Positions 1 through 8,170 of a stretch of 64,000 nt of DNA are shown piece by piece (position 1 is the stretch's first letter; each line of letters opens with the position of its first letter). Source of the stretch: Pedobacter punctiformis (GTDB lineage Bacteria > Bacteroidota > Bacteroidia > Sphingobacteriales > Sphingobacteriaceae). A program made the position numbers and the translations under genes. The DNA lies in contig NZ_JAPWGM010000001.1 in assembly GCF_027213715.1 (NCBI RefSeq), forward strand, positions 682,001 to 746,000. The letters run 5' to 3'. Under the pieces are notes generated by a model that searched no databases, was not told where the DNA came from, and saw only the letters and a list, made by a program, of their open reading frames with translations.

Positions 1-1
1 C

Positions 2-211
2 TTGTGTTTTGGCTGGATAGATTCTTTAACCAATAAAAGAGATGCCGACAGCCGGTATCAGCGTTTTTCGCAACGCAAACCCAAAAGCAACTGGAGCTCA
101 TCCAATAAAGAAAGAGTTGCCAAACTGACTGAACAGGGATTGATGACGGAACATGGTCAAAAAATGATTGATCTGGCAAAGCAAAACGGAAACTGGGAAA
201 GCATTAATTAA
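2..211 (+). CDS. YdeI/OmpD-associated family protein, 3' part only
   Basis: The reading frame is already open at the window edge, so this is the C-terminal part of a longer gene and the apparent TTG start is not real. The visible 69 residues carry the YdeI-family signature: CFGWIDS, then QRFSQRKPKSNWS, then a helix with LTEQGLMTEHG. Full-length family members are usually about 190 residues. Some are annotated as bacteriocin-protection proteins, but the biochemical role is unclear. Family assignment is fairly sure; function is not. Confidence 0.75.
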   Translation: MCFGWIDSLTNKRDADSRYQRFSQRKPKSNWSSSNKERVAKLTEQGLMTEHGQKMIDLAKQNGNWESIN

Positions 212-249
212 TAATAATATCACCAATACACCCCTATTGAAAATACCAA

Positions 250-609
250 ATGAAAATTGAAACGCACACCATAAACGATACCCGGATTGCAGAATTAATT
301 TCGGACAGGTTGATCATTAAAACCGCAGAGGATGGTATTGACTTACTGGGAAATTTATATTATCAGGATTTTGATAAAATTATAATCAGCGAACAAAACA
401 TCACCTCTGACTTTTTTGATTTAAAAAATGGAATGGCAGGAGAAATCCTTCAGAAATTTTCAAATTACCGTGTTCGTTTAGCCGTAGTTGGTAATTTTAG
501 TCCATATCAAAGTAAAAGCATTAAAGATTTTATATACGAGAGTAATAAGGGCAGGCATATTAATTTTCTGGATTCAACAGCGGAAGCTTTAAAAAAACTT
601 TCCATTTGA
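250..609 (+). CDS. DUF4180 domain-containing protein
   Basis: A 119-residue soluble protein without signal peptide or membrane segment. The overall pattern fits DUF4180: an N-terminal strand, an EDGIDLLGNLYYQ segment near residue 27, an IISEQNITSDFFDL segment, and a C-terminal part with VAVVGNF-like text (AVVGNFSPYQSKSIKDFIYES) ending in a FLDSTAEAL helix. The domain has no established biochemical function. It lies 38 bp after the YdeI-family gene and 22 bp before the next one, so the genes may be co-transcribed. Confidence 0.75.
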   Translation: MKIETHTINDTRIAELISDRLIIKTAEDGIDLLGNLYYQDFDKIIISEQNITSDFFDLKNGMAGEILQKFSNYRVRLAVVGNFSPYQSKSIKDFIYESNKGRHINFLDSTAEALKKLSI

Positions 610-631
610 TTTTAAAAGTAATCTGAGCGCA

Positions 632-1048
632 ATGACAACAACAAAAATCTCCGTTATAAAAACAGCTATGCTTTTGACCTTTCTGATTTTACCTGTTCTT
701 GCATTTTCTCAAAAAGCATTTGAATACGAATATTACGTTGGAAAAACAAAAGACATGTCGATTAAGCTTTCGCTTGCGGATGGCTATATTGCAGCCAGCG
801 AAATCAGGACTGTTGCGTTTAAAAATAAAAAAGCTTCAAAGTTTTTAACGGAAACCGGATATGAACAGCCCAACCGAAAAATGAAATTTTATCATTATTC
901 GCCTTCGCAAAAAGAATTTCCGGATTATTTTATTATTGAAAACATTAAAGATACTTATGAGGTTGTGCCCGAAAAAATGGCGGGTAAATATTACTTCAAC
1001 AACAAGGCAATTGATTTTACGCTGAAAAAAGTAAAATCCAGTCATTAG
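632..1048 (+). CDS. Small secreted hypothetical protein
   Basis: I do not recognise this 138-residue protein. Residues 1-27 form a clear signal peptide: a basic start, a hydrophobic stretch (AMLLTFLILPVLAF), and a likely signal peptidase I site after FSQ. The mature part is small, Lys/Tyr-rich and mostly predicted beta, with no cysteines and no lipobox, so it should be periplasmic or exported. It sits 22 bp after the DUF4180 gene on the same strand. Confidence 0.6.
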   Translation: MTTTKISVIKTAMLLTFLILPVLAFSQKAFEYEYYVGKTKDMSIKLSLADGYIAASEIRTVAFKNKKASKFLTETGYEQPNRKMKFYHYSPSQKEFPDYFIIENIKDTYEVVPEKMAGKYYFNNKAIDFTLKKVKSSH

Positions 1049-1110
1049 GGTTACCATTACCAACCGATAGTATTAATGGTGATGTTGCTGTTCGACATCT
1101 ATAATTCAGC

Positions 1111-1788
1111 ATGACTAAAAAGATTCTACGCCATACCCGAAACTTCCTGTTCTTTTTTATCGGGTCTATTCTGCTTTATTTTGCCTGTGCTTTTTGTTTA
1201 TCACGGATCACCATTAATAAAAATCCGCTAAACAAGCAGGAAATAGCGATTTACATCATGACAAATGGTGTACATACCGATATTGTGGTTCCGGCAAAAC
1301 ATCTACTGATGGATTGGACAAAAGAAATTAAATATTCTAACACTCAATCTGCAGATAGCAGCTATCACTACCTGGCTTTGGGTTGGGGAGATAAGAAATT
1401 TTATCTGGAAACGCCCGAATTTTCAGATTTAAAGCTTAATGTAGCACTGGGCGCCATAACCGGCTTAAATTCATCTGCCATGCACGCTACTTACTATAAA
1501 AACATCGTTGAAGATGAAAGCTGCAAAAAGCTAATGATCGATTCAGTTCAATATGCAGCTTTAGTTGGCTATATTTCAAAAAGTTTTGATCAGGATGCAA
1601 ACGGGCATTTCATCAACATTAAAACTAAAGCCAATTATGATCATGCCGATGCCTTTTATGAAGCTGTTGGGAGTTACAGTATTTTTAAAACCTGCAATAC
1701 CTGGGCAAATAGTGCTTTAAAAAAATGCGGGCAAAAAAGTTGTTTATGGACAATCTTCGATACCCCTATCTTTTTAAAATATCAATAG
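1111..1788 (+). CDS. DUF2459 (TIGR02117) family membrane-anchored protein
   Basis: A 225-residue protein with one N-terminal membrane segment (about residues 11-31) followed by an extracytoplasmic domain. The domain shows the DUF2459/TIGR02117 pattern: TNGVHTDIVVP near residue 51, LGWGDKKFYLETPE near residue 90, a mid-domain AMHATYY, and a C-terminal FKTCNTWANSALK. The conserved His of NGVH and the Cys of CNTW resemble catalytic residues of NlpC/P60-like folds, but no activity is established. The gene ends 5 bp before the stop of the convergent esterase gene. Confidence 0.75.
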   Translation: MTKKILRHTRNFLFFFIGSILLYFACAFCLSRITINKNPLNKQEIAIYIMTNGVHTDIVVPAKHLLMDWTKEIKYSNTQSADSSYHYLALGWGDKKFYLETPEFSDLKLNVALGAITGLNSSAMHATYYKNIVEDESCKKLMIDSVQYAALVGYISKSFDQDANGHFINIKTKANYDHADAFYEAVGSYSIFKTCNTWANSALKKCGQKSCLWTIFDTPIFLKYQ

Positions 1789-1793
1789 ACAAA

Positions 1794-2612
1794 TTATCCT
1801 TCGAATGCCCAATTCAGGAAAGCAGGCATTGCGCTCTCCCAGGTAGGCACATCATGTTTGCCGCCAACCTTTTCGTAGTAAAAAACATTTTCCGGCCTTT
1901 TATAACCTTTCTTCAATAATGCTTTTACAATGTCGATCGTATCATCAATAGAATCAATAATCATATTTTTATTACGGTCTGCTTTTTCATCTTCAGTACC
2001 CGTCATCAGCCAAAATTTCATTTCAGGCTTTGTAGAAGTATGATCAATCAGTGAATGCATAATCCGGTCAGCATCTGTATAACCATCTGCCAAATCTTTT
2101 TTGCGCCACCAGAATGCGCCTGAGAAAACACCAACTACATCAAAAACATTAGGGTTGTTCCAGGCGATATCAAAAGCGGATAAACCACCTAAAGAGAAAC
2201 CTGCAAAGGCAACCTTTCCGGTTACAGGCATTGCAATTTTCTTTTTAACAAAAGGTAAAAGCTCTTTAATGATAAAATCGGTATACAAATCTGCTTTAGC
2301 ACCTCTGCCTTTAAAATCAGGTACGCTTGCAACACCATATTCCATTAAGCGCTCTGTTGATGCTTTAATGGCAACCACAATTAACCGGTTATTTCTTTTT
2401 TGTAAATGTGCTTCTTCTAAAATTGTGGTAAAATCCATTTTGGCCACATCCTGACCATCATTTAATAAAAGAAGTTCTATTTTTTCGTTCCCTAAAATAC
2501 CTTCAGGTACGTAAATATCTATTTCAACCTCCCGCTTTAAATAAGCCGAAGGCACTTTATAACTGACTGTATTAACTTTTACTGATAAAATTGTATTGTA
2601 CATATGCTTCAA
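1794..2612 (-). CDS. Alpha/beta hydrolase, esterase family (enterochelin-esterase/EsD-like)
   Basis: A 272-residue cytoplasmic serine hydrolase. The nucleophile elbow GFSLGG places the catalytic Ser at residue 140, and a likely catalytic His is in GGKHDVPTW near the C-terminus. The N-terminal strand domain (VEIDIYVPEG, LLLNDGQD) matches the Putative_esterase family. The gene diverges from the esterase and ATP-grasp run starting at 2777, which suggests an accessory hydrolytic step, perhaps thioester or ester cleavage. That functional link is inference. The start could also be the Met at residue 4. Confidence 0.75.
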   Translation of the reverse strand: MKHMYNTILSVKVNTVSYKVPSAYLKREVEIDIYVPEGILGNEKIELLLLNDGQDVAKMDFTTILEEAHLQKRNNRLIVVAIKASTERLMEYGVASVPDFKGRGAKADLYTDFIIKELLPFVKKKIAMPVTGKVAFAGFSLGGLSAFDIAWNNPNVFDVVGVFSGAFWWRKKDLADGYTDADRIMHSLIDHTSTKPEMKFWLMTGTEDEKADRNKNMIIDSIDDTIDIVKALLKKGYKRPENVFYYEKVGGKHDVPTWESAMPAFLNWAFEG

Positions 2613-2649
2613 TCCCCTATCACACGGCTTATCGCCTCAGAATTCGGGG

Positions 2650-2657
2650 CAAAGGTA
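2650..2657 (-). promoter_or_regulatory. Candidate -7 box (TACCTTTG) for the minus-strand esterase
   Basis: Read on the minus strand this is TACCTTTG, matching the Bacteroidota -7 element TANNTTTG, 37 bp upstream of the esterase start. I find no TTTG at the usual 17-23 nt upstream, so only the -7 element is supported. Confidence 0.4.
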
Positions 2658-2776
2658 CAAAACTCAATAAACTATTAATTAACCACGATCAATTTTTACA
2701 TAAAGCTTTAATTTTCATTGCTTATAGGTTCTTTTTATAAAATTTAATTTATACCTTAAAACATTCAATTTTTTAT

Positions 2777-3484
2777 ATGGTTAAAGAAGAACATAAAAAG
2801 TGGTACAGCCCGAATTTAAGTGCTGAGATCGACATGCTCACTTTTGGCCACGGTGGTATCCCTATTCTACTGTTTCCAACGAGTATGGGCCGGTATTTCG
2901 AAAATAAAGACTTCAAACTAATAGACTCCGTTGAGGGGTTTATTAATGAAGGAAAGATTAAGATTTACTGTCCGGATGGCATTGATAAATTAAGCTGGTA
3001 CAACAAAAGTATCCATCCCGCAGACAGAGTAAAAAATCATATCTGGTACGACAAATATCTGCTTGAGGAAGTTGCGCCTTTAGCCAGACATGAAACCGGG
3101 CATAATAAAATCATTACTGCAGGTTGCAGTTTTGGGGGTTATCATGCAGCAAACTTTGCATTCAGGCATCCCTGGCTCGTTAGCCATATGTTTAGCATGA
3201 GCGGCGCTTTTGATATTACCGGACAGCTTGATGGATTTTACAATGACGACGTTTATTTCAACAATCCTGTTGATTATGTTCCGAATAGCAGTAACCCCGA
3301 TTTGCACTACATGAAAATTGTTTTGGGTACTTCAGACCGGGATATGTGTAAGCCGGATAATGAGCGTTTATCTAACATTTTAAATCAAAAAGGCATTAAT
3401 CACTGGCTGGATATAAGGCCAAATGCTGATCACGACTGGCCGATCTGGAGGGAGATGTTTCCGGATTATATTGCACAGCTTTAA
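2777..3484 (+). CDS. Esterase-family alpha/beta hydrolase next to the ligase cluster
   Basis: A 235-residue protein with an elbow motif GCSFGG, putting the catalytic Ser at residue 118. The likely acid is in the GTSDRD region and the likely His in ADHDWPIW near the end. The N-terminus (HKKWYSPNLSAEIDMLTFGHGG) is typical of the small esterase family often found beside ATP-grasp and COG2170 genes. It starts the plus-strand run that continues with ATP-grasp, carboxylate-amine ligase and amidotransferase genes. A role in cleaving or releasing an ester or thioester intermediate is inference. Confidence 0.75.
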   Translation: MVKEEHKKWYSPNLSAEIDMLTFGHGGIPILLFPTSMGRYFENKDFKLIDSVEGFINEGKIKIYCPDGIDKLSWYNKSIHPADRVKNHIWYDKYLLEEVAPLARHETGHNKIITAGCSFGGYHAANFAFRHPWLVSHMFSMSGAFDITGQLDGFYNDDVYFNNPVDYVPNSSNPDLHYMKIVLGTSDRDMCKPDNERLSNILNQKGINHWLDIRPNADHDWPIWREMFPDYIAQL

Positions 3485-3572
3485 ATTAAATTTACTAATC
3501 ATCAGCCATTTGGATAACCAGTAAAAACAATTAACGAATTAACCAGTTACACCATAAAATTAAATAGTACCA

Positions 3573-4625
3573 ATGAAGAAAATAGGGATTTTATTCGGCC
3601 AGGAGCGCTCTTTTCCTGAGGCCGTAATTGAAAGGATTAATCAAAAAGCAGAGAAAGGCATTACTGCCGAGGCTGTTAAAATCGATAAAATATTTCAGAA
3701 TGCTCCTTTAGATTATGCGGTAATCATCGACCGTATTTCGCAGGACGTTCCTTTTTACAGAGCATCACTTAAAAATGCAGCCATTACCGGAACTGCTGTA
3801 ATTAACAACCCTTTTTGGTGGAGTGCTGATGAAAAGTTTTTCAATAATGCACTTGCAGAACAAATTGGTGTGCCTGTTCCGAAAACAGCATTGATTCCAT
3901 CCAGAGAACACCCAACAGGAACCACAGGCGAATCTTTTTCAAACCTGGCCATGCCTTTAGATTGGGACGCAATTTTTGAATACACCGGATTTCCGGCTTA
4001 TATGAAACCTTATGATGGTGGCGGATGGAGAGATGTTTATAAATTGCACGATAAGGAAGATTTCTTTGCTAAACATTCTGGTACTGAACAACTGGTTATG
4101 CTTTTACAGGAAGAAATCATCTTTGACGAATATTTCAGATGTTATTGTATTGGTGGCAAACATGTGCGCATTATGCAATACGATCCACGAAACCCACATC
4201 ATTTAAGATATGCGGTTGAAAAAGCGCCATCAAGTGCTAAACTTTTAAAAACAGTTGAAGAGTATACCCTTAAACTTTGTAATTACTTAGGCTATGATTT
4301 TAATACCGTAGAATTTGCAGTACGCGACGGTGTGCCTATTGCAATAGATTTCTGTAATCCGGCACCAGATGCTGACGTTAAAAGCGTTGGACAGGAAAAC
4401 TTCGACTGGGTAGTGGAAACGACGGCTAATTATGCCATTGAAAGAGCTAAAGCACAAAAACCTGGTCAGGATAACTTAACCTGGGGCGAATACATTAAAG
4501 CCTCTGTTGCCGGAAAGCCTTTAGTTGTACAAGCAAACAAACCCGCAGCAGCAAAACCTGTTGCAGCTAAAGTAACAAAAGAAAAAGCTCCGGCTAAACC
4601 CAAAAAAGCCGCTGAGAAGAAATAA
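3573..4625 (+). CDS. ATP-grasp domain ligase with Ala/Lys/Pro-rich tail
   Basis: A 350-residue protein. Residues about 1-110 form a pre-ATP-grasp domain (KKIGILFGQERSFPEAV). The ATP-grasp fold follows: the nucleotide-binding loop KPYDGGGW (K145-W152), LLQEEIIFDEYFRCY, and a metal-binding segment IDFCNPAPD (D259, N262). Such enzymes make acyl-phosphates and join them to amines or thiols. Residues from about 320 form a low-complexity Ala/Lys/Pro tail that the family does not need for catalysis. It is 18 bp upstream of the COG2170 gene and clearly co-transcribed. The substrate is unknown. Confidence 0.8.
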   Translation: MKKIGILFGQERSFPEAVIERINQKAEKGITAEAVKIDKIFQNAPLDYAVIIDRISQDVPFYRASLKNAAITGTAVINNPFWWSADEKFFNNALAEQIGVPVPKTALIPSREHPTGTTGESFSNLAMPLDWDAIFEYTGFPAYMKPYDGGGWRDVYKLHDKEDFFAKHSGTEQLVMLLQEEIIFDEYFRCYCIGGKHVRIMQYDPRNPHHLRYAVEKAPSSAKLLKTVEEYTLKLCNYLGYDFNTVEFAVRDGVPIAIDFCNPAPDADVKSVGQENFDWVVETTANYAIERAKAQKPGQDNLTWGEYIKASVAGKPLVVQANKPAAAKPVAAKVTKEKAPAKPKKAAEKK

Positions 4626-4643
4626 CCAAGGGATTTAAATTAA

Positions 4644-5759
4644 ATGAGCATCAGGATGAATGAATTCACGCTTGGCGTAGAGGAAGAGTACATGGTAGTT
4701 GATCCCGTTACCAGGGAACTAACCTCGCACGACCAAAAAATTGTTGAGGCTGCACAAAAAATACACAAAGACCAGGTTAAAGCAGAAATGCACCAGGCTG
4801 TTGTTGAGGTGGGTACGGGCATTTGCCGGACCACAGAAGAAGCACGTAAAGAAATTTCACAGCTTCGTTATACCGTATCACAACTGGCTGGCGAACAAGG
4901 CTTGCGTATTGGTGCTGCAGGAACACACCCATTTTCGCATTGGGAAAAACAATTAATTACCGAACATCCCCGCTATAATGAAATTGTTAATGAGCTGCAG
5001 GAAGCTGCCCGCTCGAACTTAATTTTTGGTTTACATGTGCATGTTGGCTTTCAATCCCGCGAGCTGGCTATCCACATTGCTAACCAGGTCAGATATTTTT
5101 TACCGCACGTTTTTGCCTTATCAACCAATTCGCCGTTTTGGGAATCCAGAAACACCGGTTACAAATCTTTTAGAACCAAAATTTTTGATAAATTTCCACG
5201 TACAGGTATTCCTGATATTTTTAACAGTATTGAAGATTACGACAACTACGTAAAACTGCTGATTAAAACCAATTGCATGGATAATGCAAAGAAAATTTGG
5301 TGGGACATTCGTGTACATCCATTTTTTGATACGGTAGAATTCCGCATTTGCGATTGCCCGATGCTGATTGATGAAACAATGGCTTTCACTGCTTTATTTC
5401 AGGCATTATGTGCCAAACTGTATAAACTTCGTTTACAAAACATGGAGTTTATAAGTTATTCAAGAGCTTTAATTAACGAGAATAAATGGCGTGCCGCACG
5501 TTATGGAATTGATGGCAATTTGATCGATTTTGGTAAAGAAATGGAAGTAAATTGCCGCAACCTGGTGTTGGAACTGCTTGATTTTGTGGATGATGTTGTG
5601 GATGAATTAGGCTGCAGAAATGACATTAATTATGTGCATAAAATATTGGAACATGGCACAGGCGCCGACAGACAGTTGGCAGTTTACGAACAAACTGGTA
5701 ACTTTGAATCTGTTGTAGATTATATTACTAATCAAACACTTATAGGCGCAAGTAATTAA
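4644..5759 (+). CDS. Carboxylate-amine ligase, GCS2 family (COG2170, YbdK-like)
   Basis: A 371-residue member of glutamate-cysteine ligase family 2. Seen motifs: GVEEEY (residues 11-16), AEMHQAVVEVGTG, GTHPFSHW, FGLHVHVGF and WWDIRVHPFFDTVEFRICD, all typical of the active site that binds ATP, Mg and the carboxylate. YbdK-like proteins have weak gamma-glutamyl-cysteine ligase activity, but their natural substrates are mostly unknown. It is 2 bp from the amidotransferase gene. Met at residue 5 (4656) is an alternative start. In this setting it probably makes an amide bond in a small peptide-like metabolite. Confidence 0.85.
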   Translation: MSIRMNEFTLGVEEEYMVVDPVTRELTSHDQKIVEAAQKIHKDQVKAEMHQAVVEVGTGICRTTEEARKEISQLRYTVSQLAGEQGLRIGAAGTHPFSHWEKQLITEHPRYNEIVNELQEAARSNLIFGLHVHVGFQSRELAIHIANQVRYFLPHVFALSTNSPFWESRNTGYKSFRTKIFDKFPRTGIPDIFNSIEDYDNYVKLLIKTNCMDNAKKIWWDIRVHPFFDTVEFRICDCPMLIDETMAFTALFQALCAKLYKLRLQNMEFISYSRALINENKWRAARYGIDGNLIDFGKEMEVNCRNLVLELLDFVDDVVDELGCRNDINYVHKILEHGTGADRQLAVYEQTGNFESVVDYITNQTLIGASN

Positions 5760-5761
5760 AA

Positions 5762-6589
5762 ATGGATAAATTTAGATTAAAGGTCGCCGTTATTGACTTA
5801 AATAACGGCGCTCCTAATCAGGGAATGCGGGGAATTCAGGAGATTTTATCCCGTTTTAAAGAAGAACACAATATTGACCTTTCTTTCGATATTTTCGATT
5901 TAAGACAGAAAGGCGAAATACCGGGTATTGACTACGATGCTTATATTTCAAGCGGTGGCCCGGGCAGTCCGGTTGAAAGCAAAGGCGAAAAATGGGAGAA
6001 TGATTTCTTTCACCTGCTGGATCAGATCGAAGCTTTTAATGAGGCCAATGATGAACAGAAAAAGTATGCATTTTTAATTTGCCACTCTTTTCAACTGGCT
6101 TGCCGGAAATATAATTTAGGCAATGTAACAGAGAGAAGATCAAATGCTTTTGGTATTTTCCCGATTACGCTGACAGAGGAAGGTGAAAAAGATGAAATAT
6201 TTGATGGCATCACCAATCCTTTTTTCTCTGTTGACAGTCGCGACTGGCAGGTAATCGAGCCAAATTTAGAAGCTTTTGAAGCAAAAGGAGCAAAATTATT
6301 AGCCATAGAAAAAGAGCGTAAACATGTAAATCTGGAGCGCTGTATGATGTCTATTCGTTTCACAAATGAAATTATCGGCACTCAGTTTCACCCGGAGGCA
6401 GATCCCGTAGGGATGAAAATGTACCTGCTTCAGGACGAAAAGAAAAAGGTGATTATCGATACTCATGGTGAAGAAAAATATTTCGATATGCTAAACAGTC
6501 TGGATGATCCGGCAAGAATTGTACTTACACAAAGTGTTATTCTGCCAAACTTTTTAAATAAAGCAATCGGAAATCTCCAGGAGGCATAA
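5762..6589 (+). CDS. Class I glutamine amidotransferase-like protein
   Basis: A 275-residue protein with a GATase1 core. The candidate nucleophile is Cys107 in LICHSFQ, which replaces the usual GICLGHQ elbow, and the His/Glu pair is H210/E212 in GTQFHPEAD. A glycine-rich SSGGPGSPVE loop (near residue 60) matches the oxyanion region. It probably supplies ammonia from glutamine or hydrolyses a gamma-glutamyl amide (inference). Its start is 2 bp after the COG2170 stop, indicating tight translational linkage. Confidence 0.8.
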   Translation: MDKFRLKVAVIDLNNGAPNQGMRGIQEILSRFKEEHNIDLSFDIFDLRQKGEIPGIDYDAYISSGGPGSPVESKGEKWENDFFHLLDQIEAFNEANDEQKKYAFLICHSFQLACRKYNLGNVTERRSNAFGIFPITLTEEGEKDEIFDGITNPFFSVDSRDWQVIEPNLEAFEAKGAKLLAIEKERKHVNLERCMMSIRFTNEIIGTQFHPEADPVGMKMYLLQDEKKKVIIDTHGEEKYFDMLNSLDDPARIVLTQSVILPNFLNKAIGNLQEA

Positions 6590-6643
6590 ACTCAAAACAC
6601 TTGCAATAAAAGCATTTAAAATTAAGGTAATAATCATTACGGG

Positions 6644-6697
6644 CTGCGGAACAACTAGAGATCAATCCAAAACGGAAGGTTGTTTTGTGCCCCGCAG
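6644..6697. other. Interrupted inverted repeat in the gap before the second ATP-grasp-like gene
   Basis: CTGCGGAACAAC (6644-6655) is matched downstream by GTTGTT (6679-6684) and CCGCAG (6692-6697), giving a 12-bp stem with a 7-nt bulge on the 3' side and a 23-nt loop. It sits in the 133-bp gap between the amidotransferase and the next gene. No U-run follows, so a simple terminator is unlikely. It could be an RNA processing site, a protein-binding site or a repeat remnant. Confidence 0.4.
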
Positions 6698-6722
6698 TGA
6701 GGTAAAATTTATATAATATTCC

Positions 6723-7910
6723 ATGATACCTGCTCAAAGACAAAAATATAATCAGGAATTTACAGCAGAAAAGTATGAGAAATTCATGCAAGAGCTTCAG
6801 GCAGATTATCCTGAAATTCCATTCAGAGTTGCAGAAACACCTATTTTCATTCCAAAAGCATTAAAAGAAAAGCTAATTGCAGCAGGAAATGAAATTGTGT
6901 CCCTGATTAAACAGCCTAATTTTAAAGCCTTAACGCAAAATGCAATTCCTGCACAATGGAATGTACCCAATGAGAATGATCAACCGCACTTTTTGACCTT
7001 CGATTTTGGGATTTGTAAAAATGAAGCAGGAGAATTAACTCCTATGCTAATCGAAATGCAGGGATTTCCATCGCTTTATGGTTTTCAAATCCACCTTGCA
7101 AACACTTACCGTGAATCTTTTGATTTGGATAACACCACAAGTCATTATTTAAATGGATTCGATGAAGAAAAATATACCGGTCTGCTAAAAAAAGTTATTC
7201 TTGGTAAACACCAGCCGCATGAAGTTGCCTTAATGGATGTAGATGCGCTAAACCAAAAAACAGCCATTGATTTCTTGGTTACTCAAAAAATGCTGGGCAT
7301 TAAAATCTTAGCCCTTGAAGAAATTAAACAGGTAGGAAAACAACTTTTTTATGAAGAAAATGGCAAATTAATTCAACTTAAAAGAATTTACAACCGCCTT
7401 ATTTTTGATGAAGTTGCCGAAAACACAGCCATTTTTAAAAACAGCTTCGACCCAAGGCAGGAGCTGGATATAGAATGGGTAACACATCCAAACTGGTTTT
7501 ATCGGATCAGTAAATACACCATGCCATTTTTAGACAGCGAATTTGTACCCGAAACCCGTTTTTTGAACCAGGTAGATAGCATTCCGGCAGATTTGGAGAA
7601 TTATGTATTAAAGCCATTATTTTCTTTTGCCGGCATGGGTGTTATTATCGATGTAAACGAAGCTGACATTAAAGGCATTAAGGATCCTGAAAATTGGATA
7701 CTACAACGAAAAGTGAGTTATGAACCTGCTGTACAATCTTTGGATGGAGGTGTAAAAGCCGAAATCAGGTTAATGTACTTATGGGCAGATGGTGAAGAGC
7801 CTCAGCTTTGCATTAATTTGGGCCGGTTAAGCCGCGGCAAAATGATAGGCGTTCGGTACAATGCAGATTTCGACTGGGTTGGTGGTACCATTGGTTTTAT
7901 GGAACAATAA
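6723..7910 (+). CDS. ATP-grasp-like protein, uncharacterised
   Basis: A 395-residue soluble protein of unknown function. Visible hints of an ATP-grasp core are YVLKPLFSFAGMGV near residue 298 (a Lys followed by a Gly-rich loop), an EIRLMYLW strand near residue 350, and an N-terminal LIEMQGFPSLYGFQ segment. The layout resembles glutathionylspermidine-synthetase-type ATP-grasp proteins, but similarity by eye is limited. It closes the plus-strand ligase run, 133 bp after the amidotransferase. Its association with the pathway rests on position and strand. Confidence 0.6.
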   Translation: MIPAQRQKYNQEFTAEKYEKFMQELQADYPEIPFRVAETPIFIPKALKEKLIAAGNEIVSLIKQPNFKALTQNAIPAQWNVPNENDQPHFLTFDFGICKNEAGELTPMLIEMQGFPSLYGFQIHLANTYRESFDLDNTTSHYLNGFDEEKYTGLLKKVILGKHQPHEVALMDVDALNQKTAIDFLVTQKMLGIKILALEEIKQVGKQLFYEENGKLIQLKRIYNRLIFDEVAENTAIFKNSFDPRQELDIEWVTHPNWFYRISKYTMPFLDSEFVPETRFLNQVDSIPADLENYVLKPLFSFAGMGVIIDVNEADIKGIKDPENWILQRKVSYEPAVQSLDGGVKAEIRLMYLWADGEEPQLCINLGRLSRGKMIGVRYNADFDWVGGTIGFMEQ

Positions 7911-7960
7911 CAATATCGCGAATAAAGGCCTGGTTAAATTGCCAATTAAAATTACATTGA

Positions 7961-7995
7961 TTTGAACACAAAAAGGCAATAGCCACGTATATTTG
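7961..7995 (+). promoter_or_regulatory. Bacteroidota promoter TTTG-N23-TATATTTG
   Basis: TTTG at 7961-7964 and TATATTTG at 7988-7995 are separated by 23 nt, within the range for the Bacteroidota housekeeping sigma factor. The -7 box ends only 4 nt before the ATG at 8000, so the transcript would begin at or next to that ATG. The micro-protein mRNA could then be leaderless, with the Crp/Fnr gene downstream. Confidence 0.5.
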
Positions 7996-7999
7996 TATT

Positions 8000-8158
8000 A
8001 TGAGTATTCAAACCATATTAGTCTTTTTACTTTTTGCGGTAGCATTAGTGTATGTTGGCCGCATGGTTTATAAATCGGTACAGGTTAAAAAAGATGGCTG
8101 CGGCGGCAATTGCAAATGCGGTGTAGATTTTTCTGATATTAAACCTGAAAAGAAGTAA
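8000..8158 (+). CDS. FeoB-associated-type Cys-rich membrane micro-protein (52 aa)
   Basis: A short frame encoding 52 residues. It has an N-terminal membrane helix (IQTILVFLLFAVALVYVGRMVY), a short basic linker, then a cysteine cluster DGCGGNCKCG (three Cys) and a charged tail. This matches small FeoB-associated Cys-rich membrane proteins, which usually lie beside feoB and are thought to help ferrous-iron uptake. No feoB is nearby here. It is 12 bp upstream of the Crp/Fnr gene, so both are probably co-transcribed. Confidence 0.75.
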   Translation: MSIQTILVFLLFAVALVYVGRMVYKSVQVKKDGCGGNCKCGVDFSDIKPEKK

Positions 8159-8170
8159 TTTCTATTCTTT

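Noticed and set aside
845..1063. Minus-strand 72-aa frame opposite the small secreted protein
   Set aside because: It is antisense to a gene with a clear signal peptide and has no own features.
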